A stretch of 64,000 nucleotides of DNA from Leptothrix sp. (in: b-proteobacteria) (GTDB lineage: Bacteria; Pseudomonadota; Gammaproteobacteria; Burkholderiales; Burkholderiaceae_C), in assembly GCA_013822265.1 (NCBI GenBank), contig PNKD01000005.1, positions 1-64,000 on the forward strand. The letters run 5' to 3'. Shown in pieces: positions 25,950 through 33,569 of the stretch; position 1 is the first letter of the stretch; the number at the start of each line of letters is the position of its first letter. A model generated the notes under the pieces. That model saw only the letters and a list, made by a program, of their open reading frames with translations, made no database searches and was not told the origin of the DNA. The translations under genes and the position numbers were made by a program.

Positions 25950-27224
25950 ATGACACTACCCCTGTCCTACGTCCATCCCACCCCCGACAGCCCCTGGGGC
26001 ACCTACCTGATGCAGGTCGACCGCGTCGTGCCCTACCTGGGCCACCTCGCGAAGTGGGTCGACACGCTCAAGCGCCCGAAACGCGCACTGATCGTCGACG
26101 TCCCCATCGAGATGGACAACGGCGACGTGGCGCACTTCGAGGGCTTCCGCGTGCAGCACAACCTCAGCCGCGGCCCCGGCAAGGGCGGCGTGCGCTACCA
26201 CCCCGACGTGACGCTGGAAGAGGTGATGGCGCTGGCCGCCTGGATGAGCATCAAGAACGCCGCGGTGAACCTGCCTTACGGCGGCGCCAAGGGCGGCATC
26301 CGCGTCGACCCGAATACCCTGTCGATGAAGGAGCTGGAGCGCATGACGCGCCGCTACACCAGCGAGATCGGCATCATCATCGGCCCGCAGCGCGACATCC
26401 CGGCGCCCGACGTGAACACCAACCCGCAGATCATGGCGTGGATGATGGACACCTACAGCATGAACACCGGCAGCACGGCCACCGGTGTCGTCACCGGCAA
26501 GCCGGTCGACCTGGGTGGCAGCCTGGGCCGCGTAAAGGCCACCGGCCGCGGTGTCTTCGTCACCGGGCGCGAGGCGGCGCGCCGGCTGAACCTGAACCTG
26601 GAAGGCGCACGCTTGGCGGTGCAGGGCTTCGGCAACGTCGGCTCGGCCGCGGCGGAACTGTTCGCGCAGGCGGGCGCGAAGATCGTCGCCGCGCAGGACC
26701 ACACCGGCACCATCGTCAACGGCCGCGGCTTCGACATGGCCGACATCATGGCGCACGTGCGCGACAGCGGCGGCGTGGGCGGCTTCAAGGGTGCCGAGCC
26801 CATGGCGGACGAGGCGTTCTGGGACGTCGACTGCGACATCCTGATCCCGGCCGCGCTCGAAGGCCAGGTCACCGCCGACCGCGCGCGCCGCATCAAGGCC
26901 AAGCTGGTGCTGGAAGGCGCCAACGGCCCCACGGTGCCCTCGGCCGACGACATCCTGGCCGACCGCGGCGTGCTCGTCGTGCCCGACGTCATCTGCAACG
27001 CCGGCGGCGTGACGGTGAGCTACTTCGAGTGGGTGCAGGACTTCAGCAGCTTCTTCTGGACCGAGGACGAGATCAACCTGCGGCTGGACAAGATCATGAT
27101 CGGCGCGCTGAAGAAGATCTGGGACACCGCCGACCGCCACAGGATCAGCCTGCGCACCGCCACCTTCGCGGTGGCCTGCGAGCGCATCCTGAGGGCGCGC
27201 GAGGAGCGCGGGCTGTATCCGTAA
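25950..27224 (+). CDS. gdhA: glutamate dehydrogenase
   Basis: Interconverts glutamate and 2-oxoglutarate with ammonia, 424 aa, hexameric small type. The catalytic Lys is in [14 protein letters not shown], the substrate site includes [13 protein letters not shown], and the Rossmann stretch is [45 protein letters not shown] is a family block. The start [12 protein letters not shown] follows a modest GGAAAG site; the frame extends upstream but is Arg-rich there. Size and motifs resemble NAD-linked catabolic enzymes, but coenzyme preference cannot be settled by eye. Likely receives glutamate produced by PutA. Confidence 0.95.
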   Translation: MTLPLSYVHPTPDSPWGTYLMQVDRVVPYLGHLAKWVDTLKRPKRALIVDVPIEMDNGDVAHFEGFRVQHNLSRGPGKGGVRYHPDVTLEEVMALAAWMSIKNAAVNLPYGGAKGGIRVDPNTLSMKELERMTRRYTSEIGIIIGPQRDIPAPDVNTNPQIMAWMMDTYSMNTGSTATGVVTGKPVDLGGSLGRVKATGRGVFVTGREAARRLNLNLEGARLAVQGFGNVGSAAAELFAQAGAKIVAAQDHTGTIVNGRGFDMADIMAHVRDSGGVGGFKGAEPMADEAFWDVDCDILIPAALEGQVTADRARRIKAKLVLEGANGPTVPSADDILADRGVLVVPDVICNAGGVTVSYFEWVQDFSSFFWTEDEINLRLDKIMIGALKKIWDTADRHRISLRTATFAVACERILRAREERGLYP

Positions 27225-27383
27225 GCTGCCGCCGCCGACCGGGCCCCGGCGCGGCGCGGGCGGCGCGGAGCCGGTGTGATCCGGCGTCAGATGTTCGGGG
27301 GATAAACACGCGCCGCGCCAAGACTTACAGTCGCCGCTGGCGTCGACGGTCGGCGCCGCATCCCGCCCGAAGGAGCGCTGTTC

Positions 27384-28238
27384 ATGACCACCCCCCCGAA
27401 CTGCACCGGCCGCCGCTTCCACCTCCATCGCGCCTGGCCGCTGGTCGCCGCTGTATTGCTGACGCAGGGCTGCGTGTCGACCATGCCCAAGGTCGGTGGC
27501 GGCACGGCCTCTGCCGGCGGTGCGGCCGGCGGTGCCACCGCAGAAGGCCAGAAGAAGGAGCTGGAGCGCTGCGAAGAGTCGCTCGGCACCATGGCGATGG
27601 AAGAAGACCAGCGCGCGCCTTGGTACGCCCAGTTGCGCGGCTACCAACTGGGGTCGACGATCCCGGTGCTGCGGCTGATGATCCAGCAGACGAACTGCTT
27701 TGTCATCGTCGAGCGCGGCGGCGGCATGAACGACATGATGCGCGAGCGCCAGTTGATGCGCGGCGAGGAAGGCCGCGCGGGCAGCAACATGGGCGGCGGC
27801 CAGATGGTGGCGGCCGACTACCTGATGCGGCCCTCGATCCAGTTCTCCGGCAACACCGGTGGCGGCCGGGGCGGGCTCGCGGGGCTGTTGCCCGGGGCCC
27901 TGGGCGCCGTCGCCGGCAGTGTGGGCGTCAACGAGGCTTCGACGACGCTGCTGCTGGTGGACATCCGCTCGGGCGTGCAGATCTCGGCCGCCGAGGGCAG
28001 CAGCAAGAACTACGACTTCGGCCTTTTCGGCAGCGCCTTCACGGGCGGCCTGGCCGGCGGCGCCAGCGGCTACGCCAAGACCCCTCAGGGCCGGGTCATC
28101 ACGGCGGCCTTTGCAGACTCTTTCAACCAGATGGTGAAGACGCTGCGCAACTACAAGGCGCAGACGGTCAAGGGCGGCCTGGGCACCGGCGGCCGCCTTG
28201 GCGTGCAGGGCGGGCAGACGCCTGCCGGCAAGAAGTGA
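27384..28238 (+). CDS. CsgG/HfaB-like exported lipoprotein
   Basis: 284-aa lipoprotein, first gene of a four-gene operon. The signal peptide ends in the lipobox LLTQGC, so it should be lipidated; AGGAGCG precedes the ATG. The body resembles the CsgG pore family: a strand/helix with NCFVIVERGGGMNDMMRERQL (compare the 'VVER...LLRERKL' stretch of CsgG), then ADYLMRPSIQFSG, then VDIRSGVQISAAEG and a C-terminal helix AFADSFNQMVKTLRNY. Gly-rich linkers interrupt the domain. CsgG makes an outer-membrane secretion pore for curli; here no curli gene is nearby, so it may instead be a periplasmic or outer-membrane scaffold for the downstream caspase-like protein. Confidence 0.8.
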   Translation: MTTPPNCTGRRFHLHRAWPLVAAVLLTQGCVSTMPKVGGGTASAGGAAGGATAEGQKKELERCEESLGTMAMEEDQRAPWYAQLRGYQLGSTIPVLRLMIQQTNCFVIVERGGGMNDMMRERQLMRGEEGRAGSNMGGGQMVAADYLMRPSIQFSGNTGGGRGGLAGLLPGALGAVAGSVGVNEASTTLLLVDIRSGVQISAAEGSSKNYDFGLFGSAFTGGLAGGASGYAKTPQGRVITAAFADSFNQMVKTLRNYKAQTVKGGLGTGGRLGVQGGQTPAGKK

Positions 28239-28261
28239 GTTCGGGCCTGTCGGGGGCGGCC

Positions 28262-28894
28262 ATGCGGCCAGCCGGGTTGGGCGCGGTGGCGGCATGGGGG
28301 TCGGCACTCTGGCTGTCCTGCGGCACGCCGGCCCACGCCCAGATGTACCACCTCTACCTGCACTGCCAGGGCATGGTGGCGGCCGGGCCCGGGGCGGCTT
28401 CGCCGGCCGACGCGGGCGTGACGACGCGTGCCGCCACGGCCGGTGTTGCGCCGGCTGACAACGACAGGAACGACAAGAACAGCGCCAACGCCGACGAGAA
28501 CATCCAGGCCCGCACCCGGTCCGTACGCAGTGCCGCCAAGCGCGGCGACGCGCAACTCGAGCTTGCACTGCGCGACAACAACATGAGCATGCTGGTGCAG
28601 CGTTCGAACGTGCTGCCGACGGGCCAGCGCCTGACCTACCAGGCCACCCAGACCCATTACACGGCCACCTTCCTGCCGCAGATGGCCGGCGCCGCGTTTC
28701 GCAAGTGGGGCGAGGCTTGGCTCTTCGGCTGGTATCCGCCGTTCCAGAAGATGACGGCGGCGCGCTTGGCCATCGACCGCCAGACCGGGGTGCTCGAGGG
28801 CGAGATCGTCGGGCCGGCCGGCGAGGTGCTGGGCCTCATCGACATGCAGTGCGAGCCCAAGCGCAACGAGGACGCCGCGGCGCCGCGCTTCTGA
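28262..28894 (+). CDS. exported protein of unknown function (operon gene 2)
   Basis: 210-aa protein that I cannot assign. The N-terminus MRPAGLGAVAAWGSALWLSC...AHA-Q looks like a Sec signal peptide cleaved after AHA. A charged, Asn/Asp/Ala-rich linker follows (about residues 60-95), then a C-terminal folded part with TQTHYTATFLPQMAGAAFRKW, AWLFGWYPPFQKMTAARLAI and DRQTGVLEGEIVGPAGEVLG. It starts 23 bp after the CsgG-like gene, and its TGA overlaps the ATG of the caspase gene (TGATG), so it is part of the same translationally coupled unit. Confidence 0.75.
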   Translation: MRPAGLGAVAAWGSALWLSCGTPAHAQMYHLYLHCQGMVAAGPGAASPADAGVTTRAATAGVAPADNDRNDKNSANADENIQARTRSVRSAAKRGDAQLELALRDNNMSMLVQRSNVLPTGQRLTYQATQTHYTATFLPQMAGAAFRKWGEAWLFGWYPPFQKMTAARLAIDRQTGVLEGEIVGPAGEVLGLIDMQCEPKRNEDAAAPRF

Positions 28895-30015
28895 TGACGC
28901 CCGCCCGTCGCTGCTTCAAGGTCAGGGCCGCGGTGCCGCGGGCGCGGCAGCTCTGGATGGCCGTGGCCGCAAGCCTGGCGGTGGCCCTCGTGGCCGTGCC
29001 CGCGCAGGCCGCCAGGTTGGCCCTGGTGATCGGCAACGATGGCTACAGTCGCATTGCGCAGCTGCGCAACGCCCGCAACGACGCACGCAGCATCGCCGCC
29101 GAGCTCGAGTCCGCCGGCTTCAAGGTGACCCGGGTTTTCGACGGCACGCGGCGCAGCATGAACGAGGCGCTCGACGACTTCGTACGCCGCATCGACAAGG
29201 GCGACGAGGTCATCTTCTACTTTTCCGGCCACGGCTCGCAACCGCCTCAGTCCGGGCCCTTCCTGCTGCCCGTCGACATCGAAGTCTCCAGCGAACGAGC
29301 GATCCTGCGCGACGGCGTTGCGCTGGAACAGGTGGTGGACGACCTGGGCCGGCGCGCGCGGTTCTCGCTGGTGATCATCGACGCCTGCCGCGACGACCCG
29401 TTCCGCCAGACCGGCGCCGGCCGCTCCATGGCCCCCGGCTCCAGCCTGTCGCGCATCGAGCCGCCCAAGGGCACGATGATCATCATGGCGGCGTCCAAGG
29501 GCCAGCAGGCGCTCGACCGGCTGGGCGACAACGACCCCGTCGCCAACGGCCTGTTCACCCGTGAACTGGTCAAGCAGATGCGTCAGCCGGGGCTGTCTGC
29601 CGGCGAAGTGCTCAAGCGCGTGCGGGCCAATGTCGAGCGTGCCGCCCAGACGGTGAACCACGCGCAGAGGCCGTCCCTGGTGGACGAATCCTCCAGCGAC
29701 TTCTTCTTCCACCCCGGCCGCGCCGGCAGCGTGGCGGCAGCGCTACCGGCCAGCCCGCTGCCCGAGTCGTCCGAGTCTTTGCAAACGGCCGCCGCCGCCG
29801 GCTATGCCCCACAGCGTGAATTCGACGTCTGGGAGCGGGCCACCCGCGCGGGCACGCGCGAGGGTCTCGACGCCTACTTGCGACAGTTCCCGCAGGGCCG
29901 CTACGCCGTGCACGCCAAAGCCCGGGTGGCCCTCTTGTCCGGGGGCGCGCCGCCGCCGGCGCCCGAAGCAACGCACAAGGGGCCGCGACCGCTGGCCCTC
30001 GCCCGGGAGCCCTGA
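28894..30015 (+). CDS. exported caspase-like peptidase (C14 family)
   Basis: 373 aa. A long basic-hydrophobic N-terminus ending VALVAVPAQA is a signal peptide, so the enzyme should act outside the cytosol. The p20-like domain starts ARLALVIGNDGYS; the catalytic His is His113 in YFSGHGSQ and the catalytic Cys is Cys165 in VIIDACRDDPF, both intact. After the domain comes a Ser/Ala/Pro-rich linker and a motif FDVWERATRAGTREGLDAYLRQFPQGRY, like the helical 'YL..FP.GR' units often found behind bacterial caspase domains. Start by TGATG overlap with gene 2. Bacterial homologues usually cleave after Arg or Lys; the substrate is unknown. Confidence 0.9.
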   Translation: MTPARRCFKVRAAVPRARQLWMAVAASLAVALVAVPAQAARLALVIGNDGYSRIAQLRNARNDARSIAAELESAGFKVTRVFDGTRRSMNEALDDFVRRIDKGDEVIFYFSGHGSQPPQSGPFLLPVDIEVSSERAILRDGVALEQVVDDLGRRARFSLVIIDACRDDPFRQTGAGRSMAPGSSLSRIEPPKGTMIIMAASKGQQALDRLGDNDPVANGLFTRELVKQMRQPGLSAGEVLKRVRANVERAAQTVNHAQRPSLVDESSSDFFFHPGRAGSVAAALPASPLPESSESLQTAAAAGYAPQREFDVWERATRAGTREGLDAYLRQFPQGRYAVHAKARVALLSGGAPPPAPEATHKGPRPLALAREP

Positions 30016-30019
30016 CCCC

Positions 30020-30490
30020 ATGTCTCGCCTCGAGGCCGCCCTCTGTCTGGCCGTACTGGTCGGTGCCGGCAACGCCGGCGCCCAGGACTATTCACAGCGG
30101 CAGTTGCAGGACATCTTCAGCCGCCATCTGGCCTCGGAGTCGCTGCGCCCGGAGGTCACCGCCACCGGCAACGTGCGCTTCCGCAGCCAAGGCCGCACCT
30201 TCGTGCTCCACGTCGACGAGCGCGACCCGCTGTACTTCCGTCTGACCATGGCCTTCGTGGCCGACGACAAGAGCGAGGACGCACGCCGGCGCTTCCTCGA
30301 GGGCTGCAACGCCGCGACGGCCGAGGTCAAGGTCATCAAGTGTTTCCTCGACGAGGAGGGCGACCCGACCTTTGCCGCCGAGATGTTCCTCGTCGTCCCA
30401 GGCGACTTCACGCTGACGCTCGACAGGCTGCTGCGGGCCATGGACAGCGCCTACCGCCGCTACACGCGGCGGCTGGGTGAACTGCGCTGA
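30020..30490 (+). CDS. small exported YbjN-like protein (operon gene 4)
   Basis: 156 aa, starting 4 bp after the caspase gene. MSRLEAALCLAVLVGAGNAGAQ is a signal peptide. The mature protein has the look of a YbjN/type-III-chaperone-like alpha-beta sandwich: GNVRFRSQGRTFVLHVDERDPLYFRLTMAF, then KVIKCFLDEEGDPTFAAEMFL, then a C-terminal helix LLRAMDSAYRRYTRRL. Such domains usually bind partner peptides. With its position this suggests an adaptor for the other exported proteins of the operon. The fold assignment is by eye and moderate; the function is inference. Confidence 0.75.
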   Translation: MSRLEAALCLAVLVGAGNAGAQDYSQRQLQDIFSRHLASESLRPEVTATGNVRFRSQGRTFVLHVDERDPLYFRLTMAFVADDKSEDARRRFLEGCNAATAEVKVIKCFLDEEGDPTFAAEMFLVVPGDFTLTLDRLLRAMDSAYRRYTRRLGELR

Positions 30491-30579
30491 CACCCGCCGG
30501 TGCGCAGGGCAGGGCCTGCAGGCTTGGCGAGGCAAAGCGCGGCAAGGCGGCCAGTGGACCGGCGTCATAATCCGCACCT

Positions 30580-30598
30580 GGGTGCAAGCCATGCACCC
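30580..30598 (+). terminator. hairpin after the caspase operon
   Basis: Perfect 7-bp inverted repeat GGGTGCA-N5-TGCACCC about 90 bp after the last gene of the caspase operon and 50 bp before the DUF4397 gene. No T-run follows, so its role is uncertain. Confidence 0.3.
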
Positions 30599-30650
30599 CT
30601 GGGCATGACCGGCGTGTCCGCCCCGACCAGGCAACCCTAGGACCTCTCGA

Positions 30651-31955
30651 ATGACCACTGCCTTCACCTCGCGCCGGCTGGCCCTGCTGGCCGCCCTGGC
30701 TTCCACCGTCTGGCTCGCCGCATGCGGCGGCGGCGGCGGCGGCGGCAACACCGGTTCGGCCAACGTGCGCGCGTTGAACCTCACCTCCGACCTCGCCAGC
30801 ATCGACATCTACACCAGCGACACCAAGCGCTTCACCGCGCTGGCCACCGACACGCTGGCGCCCAACGTCACGCTCGATGCCAACACCTACACGCTCAACG
30901 TCAAGCGCGCCGGTGATGGCGCCACGCTGCTGACGGGCTCCTACGCGCTGGCCAAGGACCAGAACTACACCGCCGTGGTGTGGGGGCGCGAGACGGCGCT
31001 GCGCCTGAGCACGCTGCCCGAGAACGAGAACACCGCCGACATCGCCACGGGCAATACCCGCGTGCGCTTCTTCAACGCCACCACCGACACCGGTGCGGTC
31101 GACGTGTTCATCACCGCCGCGGCCGCCGACCTGGGCGAGACCTCGGCCACGCAGGGCGCGCTGGCCAGCGGCTCCCTCAGTGGCTTTCGCGATCTGTCAC
31201 AGGGCACCTACCGGCTGCGCGTGACGGGCGTGGGCGACCCCAACGACATCCGCCTGGACATCCCGGCGATCACGCTGAAGGAAAAGACCTACGCCACGCT
31301 GGTGCTCACCGCAGGCGCCAGCGGCGTGCTCGTCAACGGCTCGCTGATCGAGCAGCAGGGCGCCGTCACCACGCTCAAGAACACCAAGGCGCGCATGCGC
31401 GTGGTGGCCAGCGTGAACAGCGGCGGCCTCGTCAACGTCGCCGTCGGCGGCCGCACGCTGGCCGGCGGCCTGCGCTCGCCTTCCGTGGGCCCCTACACGC
31501 TGGTGGACGCCGGCACGGCGGTCGACCTGACGGTGAATGTCAACGGCGCCCCGATCACCACCGGCAGCCGCAGCTTCGCCGCCGGCACCGACTACACCCT
31601 GTTGACCTACGGCGCCCCCACGGCGGCCCAGGTGCAGGTGCTCGCCGACGACAACCGCCTGCCGACTTCGGCCACGCGCGTCAAGGTGCGCCTGATGCAC
31701 GCCGCGGCCGGCACCGACCCGCTGACGTTGTCCATCGATTACCTGGCGCTGGCCAGCGACATCGCCAGCGGCAGCGTCTCGCCTTACGCCACCACCAACA
31801 GCAACAGCTCGGTGCGCATCGACGTCAACTCGGCCTCGGGCGTCGACGCCCTGTTCTCGGCCACCGACGTCAACCTGCAGGGGCAGTCGGTCTACACCGT
31901 GTTCATGCTCGGCGGCAACGCCGCGCCCACGGGCGTCATCCGCAAGGAGCGTTGA
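30651..31955 (+). CDS. DUF4397-domain lipoprotein
   Basis: 434-aa exported lipoprotein: signal peptide with lipobox WLAAC (Cys25) followed by seven glycines. The rest is two or more beta-rich repeats with the DUF4397 pattern, in which 'VR.LN/FFNAT..G.VDVFI' and 'YRLRVTGVGDPNDIRLD' type strands recur (VRALNLTSDLASIDIYTSD; VRFFNATTDTGAVDVFIT; VKVRLMHAAAGTDPLTLSI). Probably anchored in the outer membrane; function unknown. It stands alone between the caspase operon and cnoX, with a strong terminator 42 bp downstream. Confidence 0.9.
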   Translation: MTTAFTSRRLALLAALASTVWLAACGGGGGGGNTGSANVRALNLTSDLASIDIYTSDTKRFTALATDTLAPNVTLDANTYTLNVKRAGDGATLLTGSYALAKDQNYTAVVWGRETALRLSTLPENENTADIATGNTRVRFFNATTDTGAVDVFITAAAADLGETSATQGALASGSLSGFRDLSQGTYRLRVTGVGDPNDIRLDIPAITLKEKTYATLVLTAGASGVLVNGSLIEQQGAVTTLKNTKARMRVVASVNSGGLVNVAVGGRTLAGGLRSPSVGPYTLVDAGTAVDLTVNVNGAPITTGSRSFAAGTDYTLLTYGAPTAAQVQVLADDNRLPTSATRVKVRLMHAAAGTDPLTLSIDYLALASDIASGSVSPYATTNSNSSVRIDVNSASGVDALFSATDVNLQGQSVYTVFMLGGNAAPTGVIRKER

Positions 31956-31996
31956 CGCGAGGCCGCGCGGCCAGCTCGGCCGCGCCGCTACCATCC

Positions 31997-32020
31997 GGGG
32001 GTTCGATCGAACCCCCTTTT
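31997..32020 (+). terminator. rho-independent terminator after the DUF4397 gene
   Basis: Perfect palindrome GGGGGTTCGATCGAACCCCC followed by TTTT. It starts 42 bp after the lipoprotein stop and ends only 10 bp before the cnoX ATG, so it also falls in any cnoX leader made from upstream. Confidence 0.8.
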
Positions 32021-32030
32021 CCATTCCATC

Positions 32031-32831
32031 ATGAACCCGCAAGACACCCCTGAAGTTCCGCTGTCCTTCGACGTCACCGAGGCCGATTTCGAGGCCCAGG
32101 TGCTCAAGATGTCGATGCAGGTGCCGGTGCTGCTGGACTGCTGGGCCCCTTGGTGCGGCCCCTGCCGTTCGCTCGGGCCCGTGCTCGAGAAGGTCGTCGA
32201 GGCCTACGGCGGCCGCTTCCTGCTGGCCAAGATCAACACCGACGAGGCGCCGCAGATCAGCGCCGCGCTGCGCATCCGCAGCATCCCCTTCGTCGTGCTG
32301 TTCATCGGCGGGCGCCCGGTGGACCAGTTCATGGGTGCGCTGCCCGAAGGCCAGGTGCGCGCCTTCCTCGACAAGCACCTGCCCGCCGACGTGGTGGACG
32401 CCGAGGCGCAGCAGGTCTTCGGCCCGCTGGACGAGGCCGCCGAGCTCATTGCCGGCGGCGAACTGGACCGCGCCCAGGCGGTGCTCGACGCCATTCCGGC
32501 GGCCGAGCGCGACGACGAACATGCCCGCCTGATGGCGCGGCTGAAGCTGGCCAGTGACAAGCCCGCGGGCGACGCCGGCGCGCTGGCCGCGCGCATCGCC
32601 GCCAACCCCAGGGACTTCGAGGCGCGTTTCGCGCTCGCGTCGATTCACGCCCATGCCGGCGACTTCGGCGCCGCCTTCGACCAGTTGCTGGAAGTGGTGC
32701 TGCGCGACAAGGCCGAGGGCAAGCCCGACCGCGAGAAGGCGCGGCTGCAGCTCGTCGAGTGGTTCGCCGTCTGCGCCGACCCCGAGGCCGTCAGCCGCGG
32801 GCGGCGCTACCTGGGCATGTACTTGAACTGA
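32031..32831 (+). CDS. cnoX: thioredoxin-TPR chaperone CnoX (YbbN)
   Basis: Cytosolic chaperedoxin: an N-terminal thioredoxin domain (about residues 10-115) and a C-terminal TPR part (about 125-266). In E. coli it holds clients oxidised by hypochlorite and hands them to GroEL or DnaK. Here the active site is a full WCGPC (Cys42, Cys45), while E. coli CnoX has lost it (SQHC), so this version should still have thiol-disulfide activity. cis-Pro follows in RSIPFVVLF. No clear Shine-Dalgarno precedes the ATG; the terminator of the previous gene sits immediately upstream. Confidence 0.93.
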   Translation: MNPQDTPEVPLSFDVTEADFEAQVLKMSMQVPVLLDCWAPWCGPCRSLGPVLEKVVEAYGGRFLLAKINTDEAPQISAALRIRSIPFVVLFIGGRPVDQFMGALPEGQVRAFLDKHLPADVVDAEAQQVFGPLDEAAELIAGGELDRAQAVLDAIPAAERDDEHARLMARLKLASDKPAGDAGALAARIAANPRDFEARFALASIHAHAGDFGAAFDQLLEVVLRDKAEGKPDREKARLQLVEWFAVCADPEAVSRGRRYLGMYLN

Positions 32832-32847
32832 CAGGCCGACAGATGCG

Positions 32848-32879
32848 GTAAGTGAAACCCCGGTGTCGATCGCACTTAC
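32848..32879. promoter_or_regulatory. inverted repeat, possible activator site for the PEP-CTERM gene
   Basis: Perfect 7-bp inverted repeat GTAAGTG-N18-CACTTAC, centred about 90 bp upstream of the sigma-54 promoter. Sigma-54 activators bind upstream dyads at about this distance. PEP-CTERM genes are known to be controlled by the PrsK/PrsR two-component pair with RpoN, so this could be a PrsR site; that link is inference. Confidence 0.45.
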
Positions 32880-32944
32880 ATATTGCCGTTGAAGCCCCAT
32901 CACGCCGCTGGGTAGTTCTATGTTCTGCAAAGGCTTTCACGTGT

Positions 32945-32960
32945 TGGCCCGAAGTTCGCT
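32945..32960 (+). promoter_or_regulatory. sigma-54 (RpoN) promoter for the PEP-CTERM gene
   Basis: TGGCCCGAAGTTCGCT against the consensus TGGCACG-N4-TTGCW: the -24 GG and -12 GC are both present with exact 10-base spacing, and only two other positions differ. Transcription would start near 32971, giving a leader of about 35 bases. It is 46 bases upstream of the ATG. Confidence 0.65.
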
Positions 32961-33005
32961 TTTTGGTGCCTTGGCCATTCCGCCTTCACTCGAAAGTACA
33001 ACGCA

Positions 33006-33509
33006 ATGAAGCTCGCTACCCTCGCCAAGGCGATTGCCCTCTTCTCCGTCGCGGCGGCCGGCGTCGCAAGTGCATCGACACTCAGCTACGGTGGCAGCAC
33101 CTACCACCTCTCCACCAACGCCACTTGGGCAGCCGCTGAAGCAGAAGCTGTTGCCGCGGGCGGCAATCTGGTGACGCTGAACTCGGCGGCCGAAGAGAAC
33201 GCCATCAAGGCGTACTTCGGGACAGCGACCCTGTTTTGGATCGGCCTCAACGACGTCGCATCGGAAGGCACTTTTGTCTGGTCCAGCGGCGAGGCCGTGA
33301 CCTACACGAACTGGTCGGGCGGCGAACCCAACAACCTGGGCAATGAAGACTACACGATGATGAACTGGGGCAGCGGCTGGAACGACGGGACCAGTTGCTG
33401 TATGCAGGGTGTGATCGAAGTCAGGAACGCCGTCCCCGAGCCCGGCAGCCTGGCCCTCGCTGGCCTGGCCGTCCTGGGCTTGGGTGCGAGCCGCCGGCCC
33501 AAGGCCTGA
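33006..33509 (+). CDS. C-type-lectin-like PEP-CTERM protein
   Basis: 167-aa exported protein. The signal peptide ends near residue 23 (VASASTLSY). The body is a C-type-lectin fold: TWAAAEAEAVAAGGNLVTL, then FWIGLNDVASEGTFVWSSG and WSGGEPNNLGNEDYTMM with the EPN-type sugar/Ca-binding loop, and NDGTSC. The C-terminus is a textbook PEP-CTERM sorting signal: VPEPGSLALAGLAVLGL and a basic end ASRRPKA, cut by an exosortase encoded elsewhere. Such proteins are displayed with exopolysaccharide in flocs or biofilms. Expression probably depends on the sigma-54 promoter upstream. The local base composition is less GC-rich than the neighbours. Confidence 0.92.
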   Translation: MKLATLAKAIALFSVAAAGVASASTLSYGGSTYHLSTNATWAAAEAEAVAAGGNLVTLNSAAEENAIKAYFGTATLFWIGLNDVASEGTFVWSSGEAVTYTNWSGGEPNNLGNEDYTMMNWGSGWNDGTSCCMQGVIEVRNAVPEPGSLALAGLAVLGLGASRRPKA

Positions 33510-33529
33510 GCTCCCCGCTGACCGCTGCA

Positions 33530-33553
33530 ACGTCCGCGCCACGCGGGCGTTTT
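33530..33553 (+). terminator. rho-independent terminator of the PEP-CTERM gene
   Basis: Nine-pair stem (ACGTCCGCG / CGCGGGCGT, one G-T pair), loop cca, then TTTT. It lies 20 bp after the stop codon, in the gap to the convergent putA gene. Confidence 0.8.
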
Positions 33554-33569
33554 CACTTCTGCGGCGGGT

